Assembly: GCF_001425355.1 (NCBI RefSeq)
Contig: NZ_LMQN01000015.1
Location: 1,066,702-1,130,701, forward strand
DNA: 64,000 nucleotides
Direction of reading: 5' to 3'
Source: Chryseobacterium sp. Leaf405
GTDB taxonomy: Bacteria > Bacteroidota > Bacteroidia > Flavobacteriales > Weeksellaceae
Shown in pieces: positions 41,647 to 49,963 of the stretch (position 1 is its first letter; every line of letters starts with the position of its first letter). Under the pieces are notes generated by a model, which worked only from the letters and a program-made list of their open reading frames with translations, had not been told where the DNA came from and ran no database searches. Both the position numbers and the translations under genes were made by a program.

Positions 41647-42021
41647 TTAAGGTTTTTTCTGAGCCTGACAAAGCTTTATAAACTGCTCTTCAACATTTTG
41701 AAATTTTTCCGGTATTTCAGAGGATGCCCAAAAAAGCATGGCTATTGTTTTATCTCCAAAAGCTTCTTTAAATAGATCTTTATTCAATCGATAAGATTCT
41801 CTTAGAAGTCTTTTGATACGATTTCTATGGACGGCTTTTTTGAAATACTTTTTAGAAACCGAAACGGCAAATTTTGTGCTTTCAACGGGTGCAGTTGGCT
41901 TATTTTTAAGGATAATAATTCTCAAATTCCCATTCGTTCTCCACTTACCTTTTTCGAAAAGTAAAGAGATCTCGGTGTTTTTTTTGAGTTTTTCTGCTCT
42001 GGGATATTTGAAGTTTGTCAT
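41647..42021 (-). CDS. rnpA: Ribonuclease P protein component
   Basis: A 124-residue RnpA, the protein cofactor of RNase P that matures tRNA 5' ends. The central RNA-binding motif is KKYFKKAVHRNRIKRLLRESYRL, matching the RNR signature. The N-terminus is KYPRAEKLKKNTEISLLFEKGKW. In most bacteria rnpA lies beside rpmH; here rpmH is not adjacent. Confidence 0.95.
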   Translation of the reverse strand: MTNFKYPRAEKLKKNTEISLLFEKGKWRTNGNLRIIILKNKPTAPVESTKFAVSVSKKYFKKAVHRNRIKRLLRESYRLNKDLFKEAFGDKTIAMLFWASSEIPEKFQNVEEQFIKLCQAQKKP

Positions 42022-42133
42022 TTACGGAATGTAAATATAGTATTTGTTTTATGTTTTTCCCACAGATTTCAGGATTACGACGGAAAATATTTCTCAATCA
42101 TCTTTAAAATCAGTGAAACCTGCGGGGAATTTT

Positions 42134-42859
42134 TTAATCTTTAGTCAATAAATGGTTAATCACTTCTGAAGCACAATACAACCCGAAAATGGCAGGCATA
42201 TAACTTATCGTTCCATAGAAAGATCTTTTGTAGTTGCTGCCGTCAGTCATTTTTAAGCTGTCTTCATCCTGAATATCATTGGCAAAAACACAACGAACAC
42301 CTTTGTCGATTTTCACTTTTTTAAGCCTTTTTCTTACTTGTCTCGCAAGGTGGCAATGTTCGGTTTTGCTGATGTCTTTTACCATTACTTTGCTAGGATC
42401 CATTTTTCCGCCGGCTCCCATCGAGCTTACGGTTTTTATCCTTCTTCTTTTAGCAGCAATAATTAAAGTAAGTTTAGGAGTTACACTGTCGATACAGTCT
42501 AAAACATAATCAAATGGTGCAGAATCTAATACTTCATCCATTCTTTCAGGATTCAGAAATTCATTGATTTTGGTTAAATTAAGATCAGGATTAATGTCTA
42601 AAAGTCGTTCGGCAACCACTTCTACTTTGTGTTTTCCTATGGTTGAGTGCAAAGCAGGTAACTGTCTGTTGATGTTGGTGATGTCAACGGTGTCTCCATC
42701 TACGATTGTCATATTTCCGACTCCGGCTCTTGCTAAAAATTCGGCAGCAAAAGAACCTACGCCGCCCAATCCTACCACCAAAACGGTCGCTTTATTCAAT
42801 TTTTCCAATCCTTCTTCTTTGATGAGAAGTTCCGTTCTTTCCAACCAGTATTTATCCAT
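42134..42859 (-). CDS. tcdA: tRNA threonylcarbamoyladenosine dehydratase (TcdA/CsdL)
   Basis: A 241-residue E1-like ThiF-superfamily ATPase that cyclises t6A37 of tRNA to ct6A. The nucleotide-binding motif is VLVVGLGGVGSFAAEFLARAGVG, then TIVDGDTVDITNINRQLPAL with the adenylation Arg/Gln pair, DYVLDCIDSVTPKL, and GSMGAGGKMDPSKV. It overlaps the preceding TatD gene by 8 bases, so the pair is one operon. Confidence 0.9.
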   Translation of the reverse strand: MDKYWLERTELLIKEEGLEKLNKATVLVVGLGGVGSFAAEFLARAGVGNMTIVDGDTVDITNINRQLPALHSTIGKHKVEVVAERLLDINPDLNLTKINEFLNPERMDEVLDSAPFDYVLDCIDSVTPKLTLIIAAKRRRIKTVSSMGAGGKMDPSKVMVKDISKTEHCHLARQVRKRLKKVKIDKGVRCVFANDIQDEDSLKMTDGSNYKRSFYGTISYMPAIFGLYCASEVINHLLTKD

Positions 42860-43478
42860 TTTTTATCGTCTCTAAATTTTCTATTATTTGTTTATTCAAA
42901 CTTTCCAGCGAAATTTCCTTTATTTCCGAAACTTTCAGATATAGTTCTTCAATATCAAAATCATCATTATCGGTTTCCAGAAAGATTTTGTCTAAAGGAG
43001 TAATTTTCAAAGTATTTTGCAAAGATAAATTATACAAAACGGCTTTTCCAAAACTCAGATAAAAATTATTTTTGAGGAGATCTTCAGCAATGCTTTGTTT
43101 TTTATTAAAACCATGAATAATCATCGGCTGTTTCGCATATTTCTTACATGAAATCACTTCATAAAACTTTCTGACACAATGAATAATGACGGGTTTTTTA
43201 ATGTCATTAGCAAATTTAATCTGTCTTAAAAAAACTTCCTCCTGAATCTTCTGATCAATTTCCACAAAAGAATCCAACCCACATTCTCCAATCGCAAAAC
43301 AGTTTTCGGAAATATTTGATTCTAGCCAATTAAACTGATTTTCAATAGAATTCATATTAATATCTTTCGGATGAATCCCGATTGAATAGGGGGAATCTGT
43401 AGGAATACTTTCTAAATCAAGATTGTAAATTCCATACGAGATATTTTTATGGTGATGATGAAAATTAAAAAATTCCAT
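42852..43478 (-). CDS. TatD-family hydrolase
   Basis: About 208 residues starting MEFFNFHHHH (an ATG two codons earlier is also possible). The family metal-binding features are HHHH near the N-terminus (HxH motif), GIHP, the catalytic GECGLD, VIIHCVRKF and the late ETDNDDF aspartate. Members are metal-dependent nucleases or hydrolases. The protein is about 50 residues shorter than E. coli TatD, normal for this flavobacterial branch. It overlaps tcdA. Confidence 0.85.
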   Translation of the reverse strand: MEFFNFHHHHKNISYGIYNLDLESIPTDSPYSIGIHPKDINMNSIENQFNWLESNISENCFAIGECGLDSFVEIDQKIQEEVFLRQIKFANDIKKPVIIHCVRKFYEVISCKKYAKQPMIIHGFNKKQSIAEDLLKNNFYLSFGKAVLYNLSLQNTLKITPLDKIFLETDNDDFDIEELYLKVSEIKEISLESLNKQIIENLETIKNG

Positions 43479-43575
43479 AGTCAAAAATACTATTAATTTA
43501 GATTTAATGCGATTTCTTAAACGAACGTTTATAAATTTGTTAAAAATTTCTTAACTTTACCTGAAACGCTGCTTC

Positions 43576-44205
43576 ATGAGAAAAAAATTTACGGATAAAC
43601 AAATTCATATTTTAGATATAGCTGAAGAGCTGATCGCCAGGAAAGGCTACGAAGGAACATCGGTAAGAGATATTTCTTCAAAAGCAAATATTAATGTCGC
43701 TATGATCTCTTATTATTTTGGGTCTAAAGAAAAAATGATGTCTTATCTCTATCAGTATAGAGTACTGAAAACTAGAGAAAATTTCTCCGAATTTGCTGAT
43801 ACCATCAAAGAAGGAAAACCGGAAATGCAGATGAAAGAAATTATTAAATATATTGTAGCTCAATTGTTTAAATATAATTATTTCCACGGATTTGTTACAC
43901 AGGAACTTCGGCATACAGAAAATTTAAAAGATGAATTGCTGGATTTTTATCAGCTTTTTGTAAAAAAACTGGATGATGTTATCAAAAAAGGCGTGGCTTC
44001 CGGAGTTTTTACCTTTACCCCGAAGCCTGAAGATGTTTTAACAACCATTATTGGCTCTACATTATTTGTGATCAGAAACAGAAATTTCTACGAGTTGTAT
44101 GTTCCGAATAAAAACGAAGAAACCTACACCAAAGAAGCAGAAAAAAAGGTAAGAATGAATCTCTTAATGAGCGTTTTTGCCATTTTGGGATACGCTGCGG
44201 ACTAA
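43576..44205 (+). CDS. TetR/AcrR-family transcriptional regulator
   Basis: A 209-residue regulator. The N-terminal helix-turn-helix (about 10-55) reads HILDIAEELIARKGYEGTSVRDISSKANINVAMISYYFGSKEKMM, the standard TetR pattern. The C-terminal ligand domain (about 60-205) is helical and not informative about its ligand. It faces away from the tcdA operon and lies upstream of bamD on the same strand, about 100 bases apart. No efflux genes are adjacent. Confidence 0.92.
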   Translation: MRKKFTDKQIHILDIAEELIARKGYEGTSVRDISSKANINVAMISYYFGSKEKMMSYLYQYRVLKTRENFSEFADTIKEGKPEMQMKEIIKYIVAQLFKYNYFHGFVTQELRHTENLKDELLDFYQLFVKKLDDVIKKGVASGVFTFTPKPEDVLTTIIGSTLFVIRNRNFYELYVPNKNEETYTKEAEKKVRMNLLMSVFAILGYAAD

Positions 44206-44252
44206 ATTTACGTTAAATAATCATAAAAAAAAATCTATTGACAAAAAAGTTA

Positions 44253-44260
44253 TATTTTTG
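44253..44260 (+). promoter_or_regulatory. Probable -7 element for bamD
   Basis: TATTTTTG followed by CAAA, 49 bases before the bamD start. A TTGACA-like sequence precedes it at 44238-44243, but the spacing (12) is short for the Bacteroidota consensus. Confidence 0.55.
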
Positions 44261-44308
44261 CAAATTAGTAAATCGGCTATAGTATCCGAAAACTGTTGAA
44301 TTTTTTAT

Positions 44309-45304
44309 ATGAAAAAATATATTTTAGGCATTTTTGCTGTAGCAGTAGTGGCATCGTGCGTAAGTAAGCAGGAAAGAGCAATGAAAAGTGCGGACAAAAC
44401 CCTCATTTTAAAAACTGCTAACGAAAATTTTGCTAAAAAGAAGTGGAAAAATGCCTTAGCTTTATATGACAGGCTTCCAAATCTTGTGGCAGGAACGGAT
44501 GATGCACCGAACGTGGTTTTTAATTCTGCGTATGCCAATTATTATGATAAAAACTTCAGACTGGCAGGAAATCAGTTCAAAAACTTCTCAATAAGTTTCC
44601 CTCAGGATAAGAGAAAAGAAGAGGCTGCCTATATGTCTGCTTTGTGTTACTATGAAGGATCTATGGATTATAACTTGGATCAGTCTACAACCGAAACGGC
44701 AATTAATGAGCTTCAGGATTTCTTAAATAATTATCCGAACTCAGAAAGATCAAAAAATATCAATACGCTTATCGAAGAGCTGTCTTATAAAATGGAGTTC
44801 AAGTCTTACGAAAATGCGAGACAGTACTTCAAAATGGGTGAGTACAAAGCTGCAAACACCTCTTTAGAAAATGTGTTGGATGATTTTCCAGGTACAAAAC
44901 TTCGTCCGAAAATTTATGATTATATCGTAAAATCTCGTTATGAATTGGCAATAAAATCGGTTTACGACCTTAAAGACGAGCGTATCGAAAGTGCATTAGC
45001 TTTCACAAGACAGATTGAAAAGGAAATGCCGAATACGGATGTTGCAAAAACAGCTTTAGACATCAGAGAAAAACTTGAAAAAGAAAAGAAAGATTTTGTA
45101 GTTGTTAAAAAACAAACAGAAGCGAGAATTGCAGCGTTAACGGAAAGACAGAAAAAGCTTGCAGCACAGAACGCCGAAAAGACAAAAACTGAACAACAAG
45201 TGAAAGATCAGATCGATGCTGAGAAGAAAGCAATGCAGATCCAGAGGGACAGTGCAGCGATTAATACACCTCCTCCAGCGGCGACTTTCAAAATTCAAAG
45301 ATAA
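44309..45304 (+). CDS. bamD: Outer-membrane assembly lipoprotein BamD
   Basis: A 331-residue lipoprotein (lipobox VVASC, C17) with about five TPR-type helical repeats (WKNALALYDRLPNLVAG, NYYDKNFRLAGNQFKNFSISFP, EAAYMSALCYYEGS, AINELQDFLNNYPNSERS, YFKMGEYKAANTSLENVLDDFPGT, IYDYIVKSRYELAI). It is part of the BAM machine that inserts beta-barrels. The C-terminal 80 residues are a Lys/Gln-rich coiled region beyond the core, common in flavobacterial BamD. It leads the bamD-rpoZ-coaBC-DUF4835-recN group. Confidence 0.93.
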   Translation: MKKYILGIFAVAVVASCVSKQERAMKSADKTLILKTANENFAKKKWKNALALYDRLPNLVAGTDDAPNVVFNSAYANYYDKNFRLAGNQFKNFSISFPQDKRKEEAAYMSALCYYEGSMDYNLDQSTTETAINELQDFLNNYPNSERSKNINTLIEELSYKMEFKSYENARQYFKMGEYKAANTSLENVLDDFPGTKLRPKIYDYIVKSRYELAIKSVYDLKDERIESALAFTRQIEKEMPNTDVAKTALDIREKLEKEKKDFVVVKKQTEARIAALTERQKKLAAQNAEKTKTEQQVKDQIDAEKKAMQIQRDSAAINTPPPAATFKIQR

Positions 45305-45308
45305 TTCG

Positions 45309-45316
45309 TAAATTTG
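45309..45316 (+). promoter_or_regulatory. Probable -7 element for rpoZ
   Basis: TAAATTTG followed by CGAA matches TAnnTTTG and lies 30 bases before the rpoZ start, right after the bamD stop. Confidence 0.6.
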
Positions 45317-45345
45317 CGAACTTAAATAAAATTAATATTCTCAAA

Positions 45346-45669
45346 ATGAGTGTAAAAGATACAAAAGCAGAAGTAAATACCATTACTTATGATAAGGATA
45401 AGATTGAAGACAAAGTAGGCTCAATCTACGAAGCGATTGTTATCATGGGAAAGAGAGCAGAGCAGATCAACGCTGAAATTCGTACAGAACTTCATAACAA
45501 GTTAGACGAGTTTGCTGTTCACAATTCTACATTAGAAGAAGTTTTCGAAAACAGAGAGCAGATTGAAATCTCTAAACATTACGAAAAACTTCCAAAGCCA
45601 ACTTCTATTGCAATCGAAGAATGGTTAAACGGAGACGTATACTTCAGAAAGACTGAAGAAAGAAAATAA
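45346..45669 (+). CDS. rpoZ: RNA polymerase omega subunit
   Basis: A 107-residue omega subunit of the Bacteroidota type. The conserved helix is GSIYEAIVIMGKRAEQINAEIRTELHNKLDEF, corresponding to the RpoZ/RPB6 core (KxGxxYEA-type and R-A-x-Q). The C-terminal part, PKPTSIAIEEWLNGDVYFRK, is lineage-specific. It helps assemble beta-prime. Placement between bamD and coaBC is the usual flavobacterial order. Confidence 0.92.
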   Translation: MSVKDTKAEVNTITYDKDKIEDKVGSIYEAIVIMGKRAEQINAEIRTELHNKLDEFAVHNSTLEEVFENREQIEISKHYEKLPKPTSIAIEEWLNGDVYFRKTEERK

Positions 45670-45693
45670 AAACCATTAGTGTTTTTTATATAT

Positions 45694-45735
45694 AAGGGTC
45701 ATAAGGGAAATCTTTTCTTTATGACCCTTGTTGTT
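45694..45735 (+). terminator. Terminator between rpoZ and coaBC
   Basis: An 11-bp perfect stem AAGGGTCATAA / TTATGACCCTT with a 14-base loop, followed by GTTGTTT. The T run is weak, so read-through into coaBC is possible. Confidence 0.65.
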
Positions 45736-45791
45736 TAAATGGTTTGTGAGAAAAATTAAGTAATTTAGTATTCTTAAAAAATTAAATCTAA

Positions 45792-46994
45792 ATGAGTCTT
45801 TCCGGGAAAAAAATTCTCATCGCAGTTTCTGGAGGAATTGCCGCTTATAAAATTCATTTTCTGATCAGAGATTTTGTAAAAAAAGGAGCGGAAATTCAGG
45901 TAATTATGACTCCGGATGCGGAAAATTTTGTAACCAAGCTGAGTATTTCCACATTGTCTAAAAAACCTGTTTATACAGATTTTTACAGTGACAACGGAAC
46001 ATGGAACAGTCATGTGGAGATGGCGTTATGGGCAGATGTAATGATTGTTACACCTTGTACAGCCAATACATTAGCGAAAATGGTTCACGGAATGTGTGAT
46101 AATTTGGTGATTGCAACCTATATGTCTGCAAAATGCCCTGTGTTCATCGCACCTGCAATGGATTTAGATATGTATGCACATCCTTCTACAAAGAAAAATC
46201 TAGAACTGGCTGAAAGTTTCAAACACATTATTATTCCTGCAGAAAATGGCGAACTGGCGAGCGGATTAATCGGGCAGGGAAGAATGGCGGAACCGGAAAC
46301 TATAGCTAAGCGTATTGAAGATTTTTTCAATTCAACGATTGAAAAAACATTGGAAGGAAAAACGGTTTTAATTACAGCCGGACCAACCTATGAAGCGCTT
46401 GACCCTGTAAGATTTATCGGAAACCATTCTTCAGGGAAAATGGGGTTTTCTTTGGCAGAAGAGGCTTCAAAAAGAGGAGCGAAAGTAATTTTAATTTCCG
46501 GACCGAGTTCTCAAATTATTAATGATAAAAATGTTGAGCTGCATAAAGTAACCTCAGCAAAAGAAATGTTGGCAAAGGTTTTTGAGTTTTATGATACCAT
46601 CGACATCGGAATTGCAAGTGCCGCGGTGGCAGATTATGCTCCGAAAGAAGTTGCTAAAGAAAAAATAAAAAAAAATGATGATAATCCGACGATTGAATTG
46701 ATCAAAAATCCGGATATTCTTAAAACAATGGGCGAAAAGAAAACCCATCAGTTTTTGGTAGGTTTTGCATTAGAAACTCAGAATGAGGAAGAAAATGCAA
46801 AAGGAAAATTAGAAAAGAAAAATCTGGATATGATTGTTTTAAACTCACTTCGTGATGAAGGTGCAGGTTTTAAAAATGACACCAATAAAATAAAAATATT
46901 TACCAAAACGGGAAAAAAGGAATTTACTCTGAAATCTAAAGAGGATGTTGCAAAAGATATTTTGGATTTCGTTGAGGTTCAACTTTTAAAATAA
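45792..46994 (+). CDS. coaBC: Bifunctional phosphopantothenoylcysteine decarboxylase / phosphopantothenate-cysteine ligase
   Basis: A 400-residue fusion for coenzyme A synthesis. The FMN-dependent CoaC half (1-180) has ISGGIAAYK-type motif (AVSGGIAAYKIHFLIRD), the catalytic His region GTWNSHVEMALWAD and PAMDLDMYAHPS. The CoaB half (185-400) has ITAGPTYEALDPVRFIGNHSSGKMGFSLAEEA and the lysine-containing AAVADYAPKEVAKEKIKK. It shows the normal bacterial length. Confidence 0.96.
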   Translation: MSLSGKKILIAVSGGIAAYKIHFLIRDFVKKGAEIQVIMTPDAENFVTKLSISTLSKKPVYTDFYSDNGTWNSHVEMALWADVMIVTPCTANTLAKMVHGMCDNLVIATYMSAKCPVFIAPAMDLDMYAHPSTKKNLELAESFKHIIIPAENGELASGLIGQGRMAEPETIAKRIEDFFNSTIEKTLEGKTVLITAGPTYEALDPVRFIGNHSSGKMGFSLAEEASKRGAKVILISGPSSQIINDKNVELHKVTSAKEMLAKVFEFYDTIDIGIASAAVADYAPKEVAKEKIKKNDDNPTIELIKNPDILKTMGEKKTHQFLVGFALETQNEEENAKGKLEKKNLDMIVLNSLRDEGAGFKNDTNKIKIFTKTGKKEFTLKSKEDVAKDILDFVEVQLLK

Positions 46995-47030
46995 TTTTAA
47001 TAAATTTCCGTTCTCAATCTTTAATAGAAA

Positions 47031-47939
47031 ATGAAAAAAATTTTAAGCATATTTTTACTTCTGTTTTTGTTCAATCTCAGTTTTTCTCAGGAGTTATTAG
47101 CGACGGTTCAGGTGAATTCCCAACAGATTGGGGGGAGTAATCAGGCTGCCTATAAAGCATTGGAGAAAAGTTTAAGAGATTTCATCAACAATACGAGCTG
47201 GACAGGAAAAAGACTTCAGAATTTTGAAAAAATAAAGTCAAATTTTGCCATCGTTATTAAGGCGAGAGAGGGGAATAGATTTACCGCAAATATTGTTGTC
47301 CAGTCAGTACGTCCTGTTTTTAATACAACGTATGAATCTCCTTTACTCAATCTTCAGGATCAAAGGTTTTCTTTCGATTATGTTGAAAATGAGAATCTTA
47401 TTTTTAATGAAAGACAATTTTCAGGTAAGAATTTAATTGATGTCATCAGCTTTTATGTATATGTAATTTTGGGTTATGATGCCGACAGTTTCCAATCAAT
47501 GGGCGGAACTCAATGGTTTCAGAAAGCTCAGCAAATTGCACAAAACGGTGAATCTCAAAATACGTACGACGGCTGGAAACAGATTAACGAACCAAGAAGC
47601 CGTTCGATTTTAATTAAAGAAATCATGAGCCCAAACTGGAGTCAGGTTCGTGCGACGATGTATTCTTATCACAGAGCTGGTTTGGATAACTTATTTAATC
47701 AGGATCAGACGAATGGCAAAAAAGTGATTTTTGATGCTTTAATGCAGTTGAAGCAGTATGAAAACTCTTTCCAGCAATCTTATTATTTTAATCTTTTCTT
47801 AGATAATAAGGCAGACGAAATCTTCAATATTTTTAATTCAGGGAATAATGGGGGAATTGTTTTAGGTGATCTTAAAAATCTGATGACCATGCTTTCTCCT
47901 AAAAATACAGAGTCTAAGTGGAGTAAATGGAAACAATAA
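47031..47939 (+). CDS. DUF4835-family secreted protein
   Basis: A 302-residue exported protein (signal MKKILSIFLLLFLFNLSFSQ). The family core is visible as LLATVQVNSQQIGGSN, ALEKSLRDFINNTSWTGKRL, FDYVENENLIFNERQFSGKNLIDVISFYVYVILGYDADSF and GGTQWFQKAQQIAQNGE. DUF4835 proteins sit next to recN throughout the Bacteroidota. No function is established. It probably belongs to the coaBC transcription unit, 36 bases after it. Confidence 0.9.
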   Translation: MKKILSIFLLLFLFNLSFSQELLATVQVNSQQIGGSNQAAYKALEKSLRDFINNTSWTGKRLQNFEKIKSNFAIVIKAREGNRFTANIVVQSVRPVFNTTYESPLLNLQDQRFSFDYVENENLIFNERQFSGKNLIDVISFYVYVILGYDADSFQSMGGTQWFQKAQQIAQNGESQNTYDGWKQINEPRSRSILIKEIMSPNWSQVRATMYSYHRAGLDNLFNQDQTNGKKVIFDALMQLKQYENSFQQSYYFNLFLDNKADEIFNIFNSGNNGGIVLGDLKNLMTMLSPKNTESKWSKWKQ

Positions 47940-47968
47940 CTTCACTTGAATTCTGAAATCTAAAGTTC

Positions 47969-47976
47969 TATATTTG
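47969..47976 (+). promoter_or_regulatory. Probable promoter for recN
   Basis: -7 element TATATTTG followed by CAAT, with TTG at 47946-47948 and a 20-base spacer. It lies 28 bases before the recN start. Confidence 0.65.
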
Positions 47977-48003
47977 CAATAGCTACGTAATCTGCTACTA
48001 TCA

Positions 48004-49653
48004 ATGCTTTCGAGAATTTATATTAAAAACTTTGCCCTTATTGATACGCTTGAAGTGTCATTACAAAACGGGTTGCAGGTAATCACTGGGGAAACCGGTG
48101 CCGGAAAATCTATTATTTTAGGTGCTTTACGACTGATTCTCGGAGAAAGGGCAGATTTAAAATCCATTTCGAAAGCGGAAGAAAAAAGTATTGTAGAAAC
48201 AGAGTTTTCTTTAAACAATCAGTTTAAAAAATTCTTTATCGAAAATGATCTGGATTACGAACATCAGACGATTATCCGCAGAGAGATTCTGCCATCCGGA
48301 AAATCGAGAGCATTTATTAATGATGTTCCCGTGACGTTGGATATTCTCAGAGAATTATCTTCTCAATTGATTGATATTCATTCTCAGTTTGAAACGTCGA
48401 ATCTTTTTACTCCGGAATATCAGTTTAAAATTATCGACGGGCTTTCAGAAAACAAACAGCTTGTTGAAGAATATTATAATGAATTTTTTAATTTTCAGAG
48501 CTTAAAAACTCAATTAAAAAAGCTTCAGACACAACTTTCCGAAAATAATAAAGAAAGTGACTACAAAGCATTTCTACTGAACGAGCTTGAAGATTTGAAG
48601 CTGGATGATGTGCATTATGAAGAATTACAGAATCAGCTTTCTATTCAGGAAAATGCAGAAATGATCTCCGAAAATCTCGCACAGGTATTGTCGAGGTTTC
48701 ATCAGGAAGAAGTGGGCATTTTATCATTTTTTAATGAAGCCAAAAACAAGCTTTCAAAAATTGCAGAAGTCTCCAACGGCTTTGCAGAACTTGATGAAAG
48801 ACTGGAAACTTCTTTTGTGGAGCTGAAAGATATCATTGCCGAGCTTGAGAATGAATCTGAGAAAATTGAAATTAATCCCGGAAATTTATCGACTCTTATT
48901 GATTTAAATAACAGAATTAATAATCTTTTCGTAAAGCACAATGTTGCTGATATTACGGAATTAAAAGATATCAGAGACCAGCTGGCTGGCGATCAGCAAG
49001 GGGCTTCCGAACTGGAAGCTTCGATTGCGGAGATTGAAGAAAATATTTCCAAAAAAACGGTAAAACTTCAAAGTCTTGCTGATAAACTTTCCAAAAACAG
49101 AAAAAAAAGCATTCCTGTTTTCATTAAAAAGGCAGAAACATTACTTAAAAAATTAGGTCTTGAAAAAGCAAGAGTAGATATCGAATTGCATGATTCTGCG
49201 GAGTTCAATCCTTTCGGTAAAGAAAATATTCAACTGTTGTTTCAGGCAAATTCAGGGTTTCCTTTAAAACCGATTCAGACCGCCATTTCGGGTGGTGAAA
49301 GATCGAGAGTGATGTTGGCGGTAAAGAAAATTATTGCAGAAAGCGATGAACTTCCTACATTGATTTTAGATGAAATCGACACCGGAGTTTCAGGAAAAGT
49401 GGCCGAAGAAATCGGAAATCTGATGCGTGAGATGTCCGAAGATATGCAGTTGATCGTTATTTCTCACTTAGCGCAGGTTGCTGCAAAAGGAAATAATAAT
49501 TATAAAGTGGTAAAACAGGATGTTGCTGGAAAAACGCAATCGACGATTATTGCATTAAGCGACGAAGAAAAATTAAACGAAATCGCTCAGTTACTTTCCG
49601 GGAGTAAGATTACCGAAGCGGCTTTGGCGCAGGCAAAAGAGTTGATGGGATAA
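48004..49653 (+). CDS. recN: DNA repair protein RecN
   Basis: A 549-residue SMC-like ATPase for double-strand break repair. Walker A is GETGAGKS (29-36), the ABC signature ISGGERSRVMLAVKKI lies near 430, and Walker B is PTLILDEIDTGVSG. The middle (about 150-370) is coiled coil with EDLKLDDVHYEELQNQLS. The length is typical. It follows DUF4835 as usual in this phylum and ends the conserved group. Confidence 0.96.
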   Translation: MLSRIYIKNFALIDTLEVSLQNGLQVITGETGAGKSIILGALRLILGERADLKSISKAEEKSIVETEFSLNNQFKKFFIENDLDYEHQTIIRREILPSGKSRAFINDVPVTLDILRELSSQLIDIHSQFETSNLFTPEYQFKIIDGLSENKQLVEEYYNEFFNFQSLKTQLKKLQTQLSENNKESDYKAFLLNELEDLKLDDVHYEELQNQLSIQENAEMISENLAQVLSRFHQEEVGILSFFNEAKNKLSKIAEVSNGFAELDERLETSFVELKDIIAELENESEKIEINPGNLSTLIDLNNRINNLFVKHNVADITELKDIRDQLAGDQQGASELEASIAEIEENISKKTVKLQSLADKLSKNRKKSIPVFIKKAETLLKKLGLEKARVDIELHDSAEFNPFGKENIQLLFQANSGFPLKPIQTAISGGERSRVMLAVKKIIAESDELPTLILDEIDTGVSGKVAEEIGNLMREMSEDMQLIVISHLAQVAAKGNNNYKVVKQDVAGKTQSTIIALSDEEKLNEIAQLLSGSKITEAALAQAKELMG

Positions 49654-49963
49654 AATGTAATACATTAAAATATAGTAAGACTTCTGAGAAATTGGAGGTC
49701 TTTTTTGTTGCTTTAGAATCTAAACAAAGTGTTTGAAATAAAACAGAATTATATTTCAGTTGAAACAATCTGCTGGAACCCAAAAAGATTTCTATTTTTG
49801 TCCAAACAAGTTGTTTTAATTAAATCAGAAATTATTTTTAATCTAAACATCATGTTTAAGCTTTTCAAGAGTTTTGTTTTTGTTTAAACAGAATTTCTTA
49901 AGCTGTCATCAAAATTCCTGTAACATTTTTATCTTTACAATCACTAATGTAAAAAAGATAAGT
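49654..49963. other. 310-bp intergenic region between recN and the DUF5687 gene
   Basis: It contains a recN terminator (49677-49706, an 8-bp stem AAGACTTC/GAGGTCTT with a wobble, then six T residues), a possible -7 element TATTTTTG at 49793-49800, and TGTAAC followed by ATTTTTA at 49919-49931, resembling the -35 motif before the ECF sigma gene at 53183. A 29-codon in-frame extension of the next gene covers 49874-49963 but has no family character. Nothing else is recognised. Confidence 0.6.
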
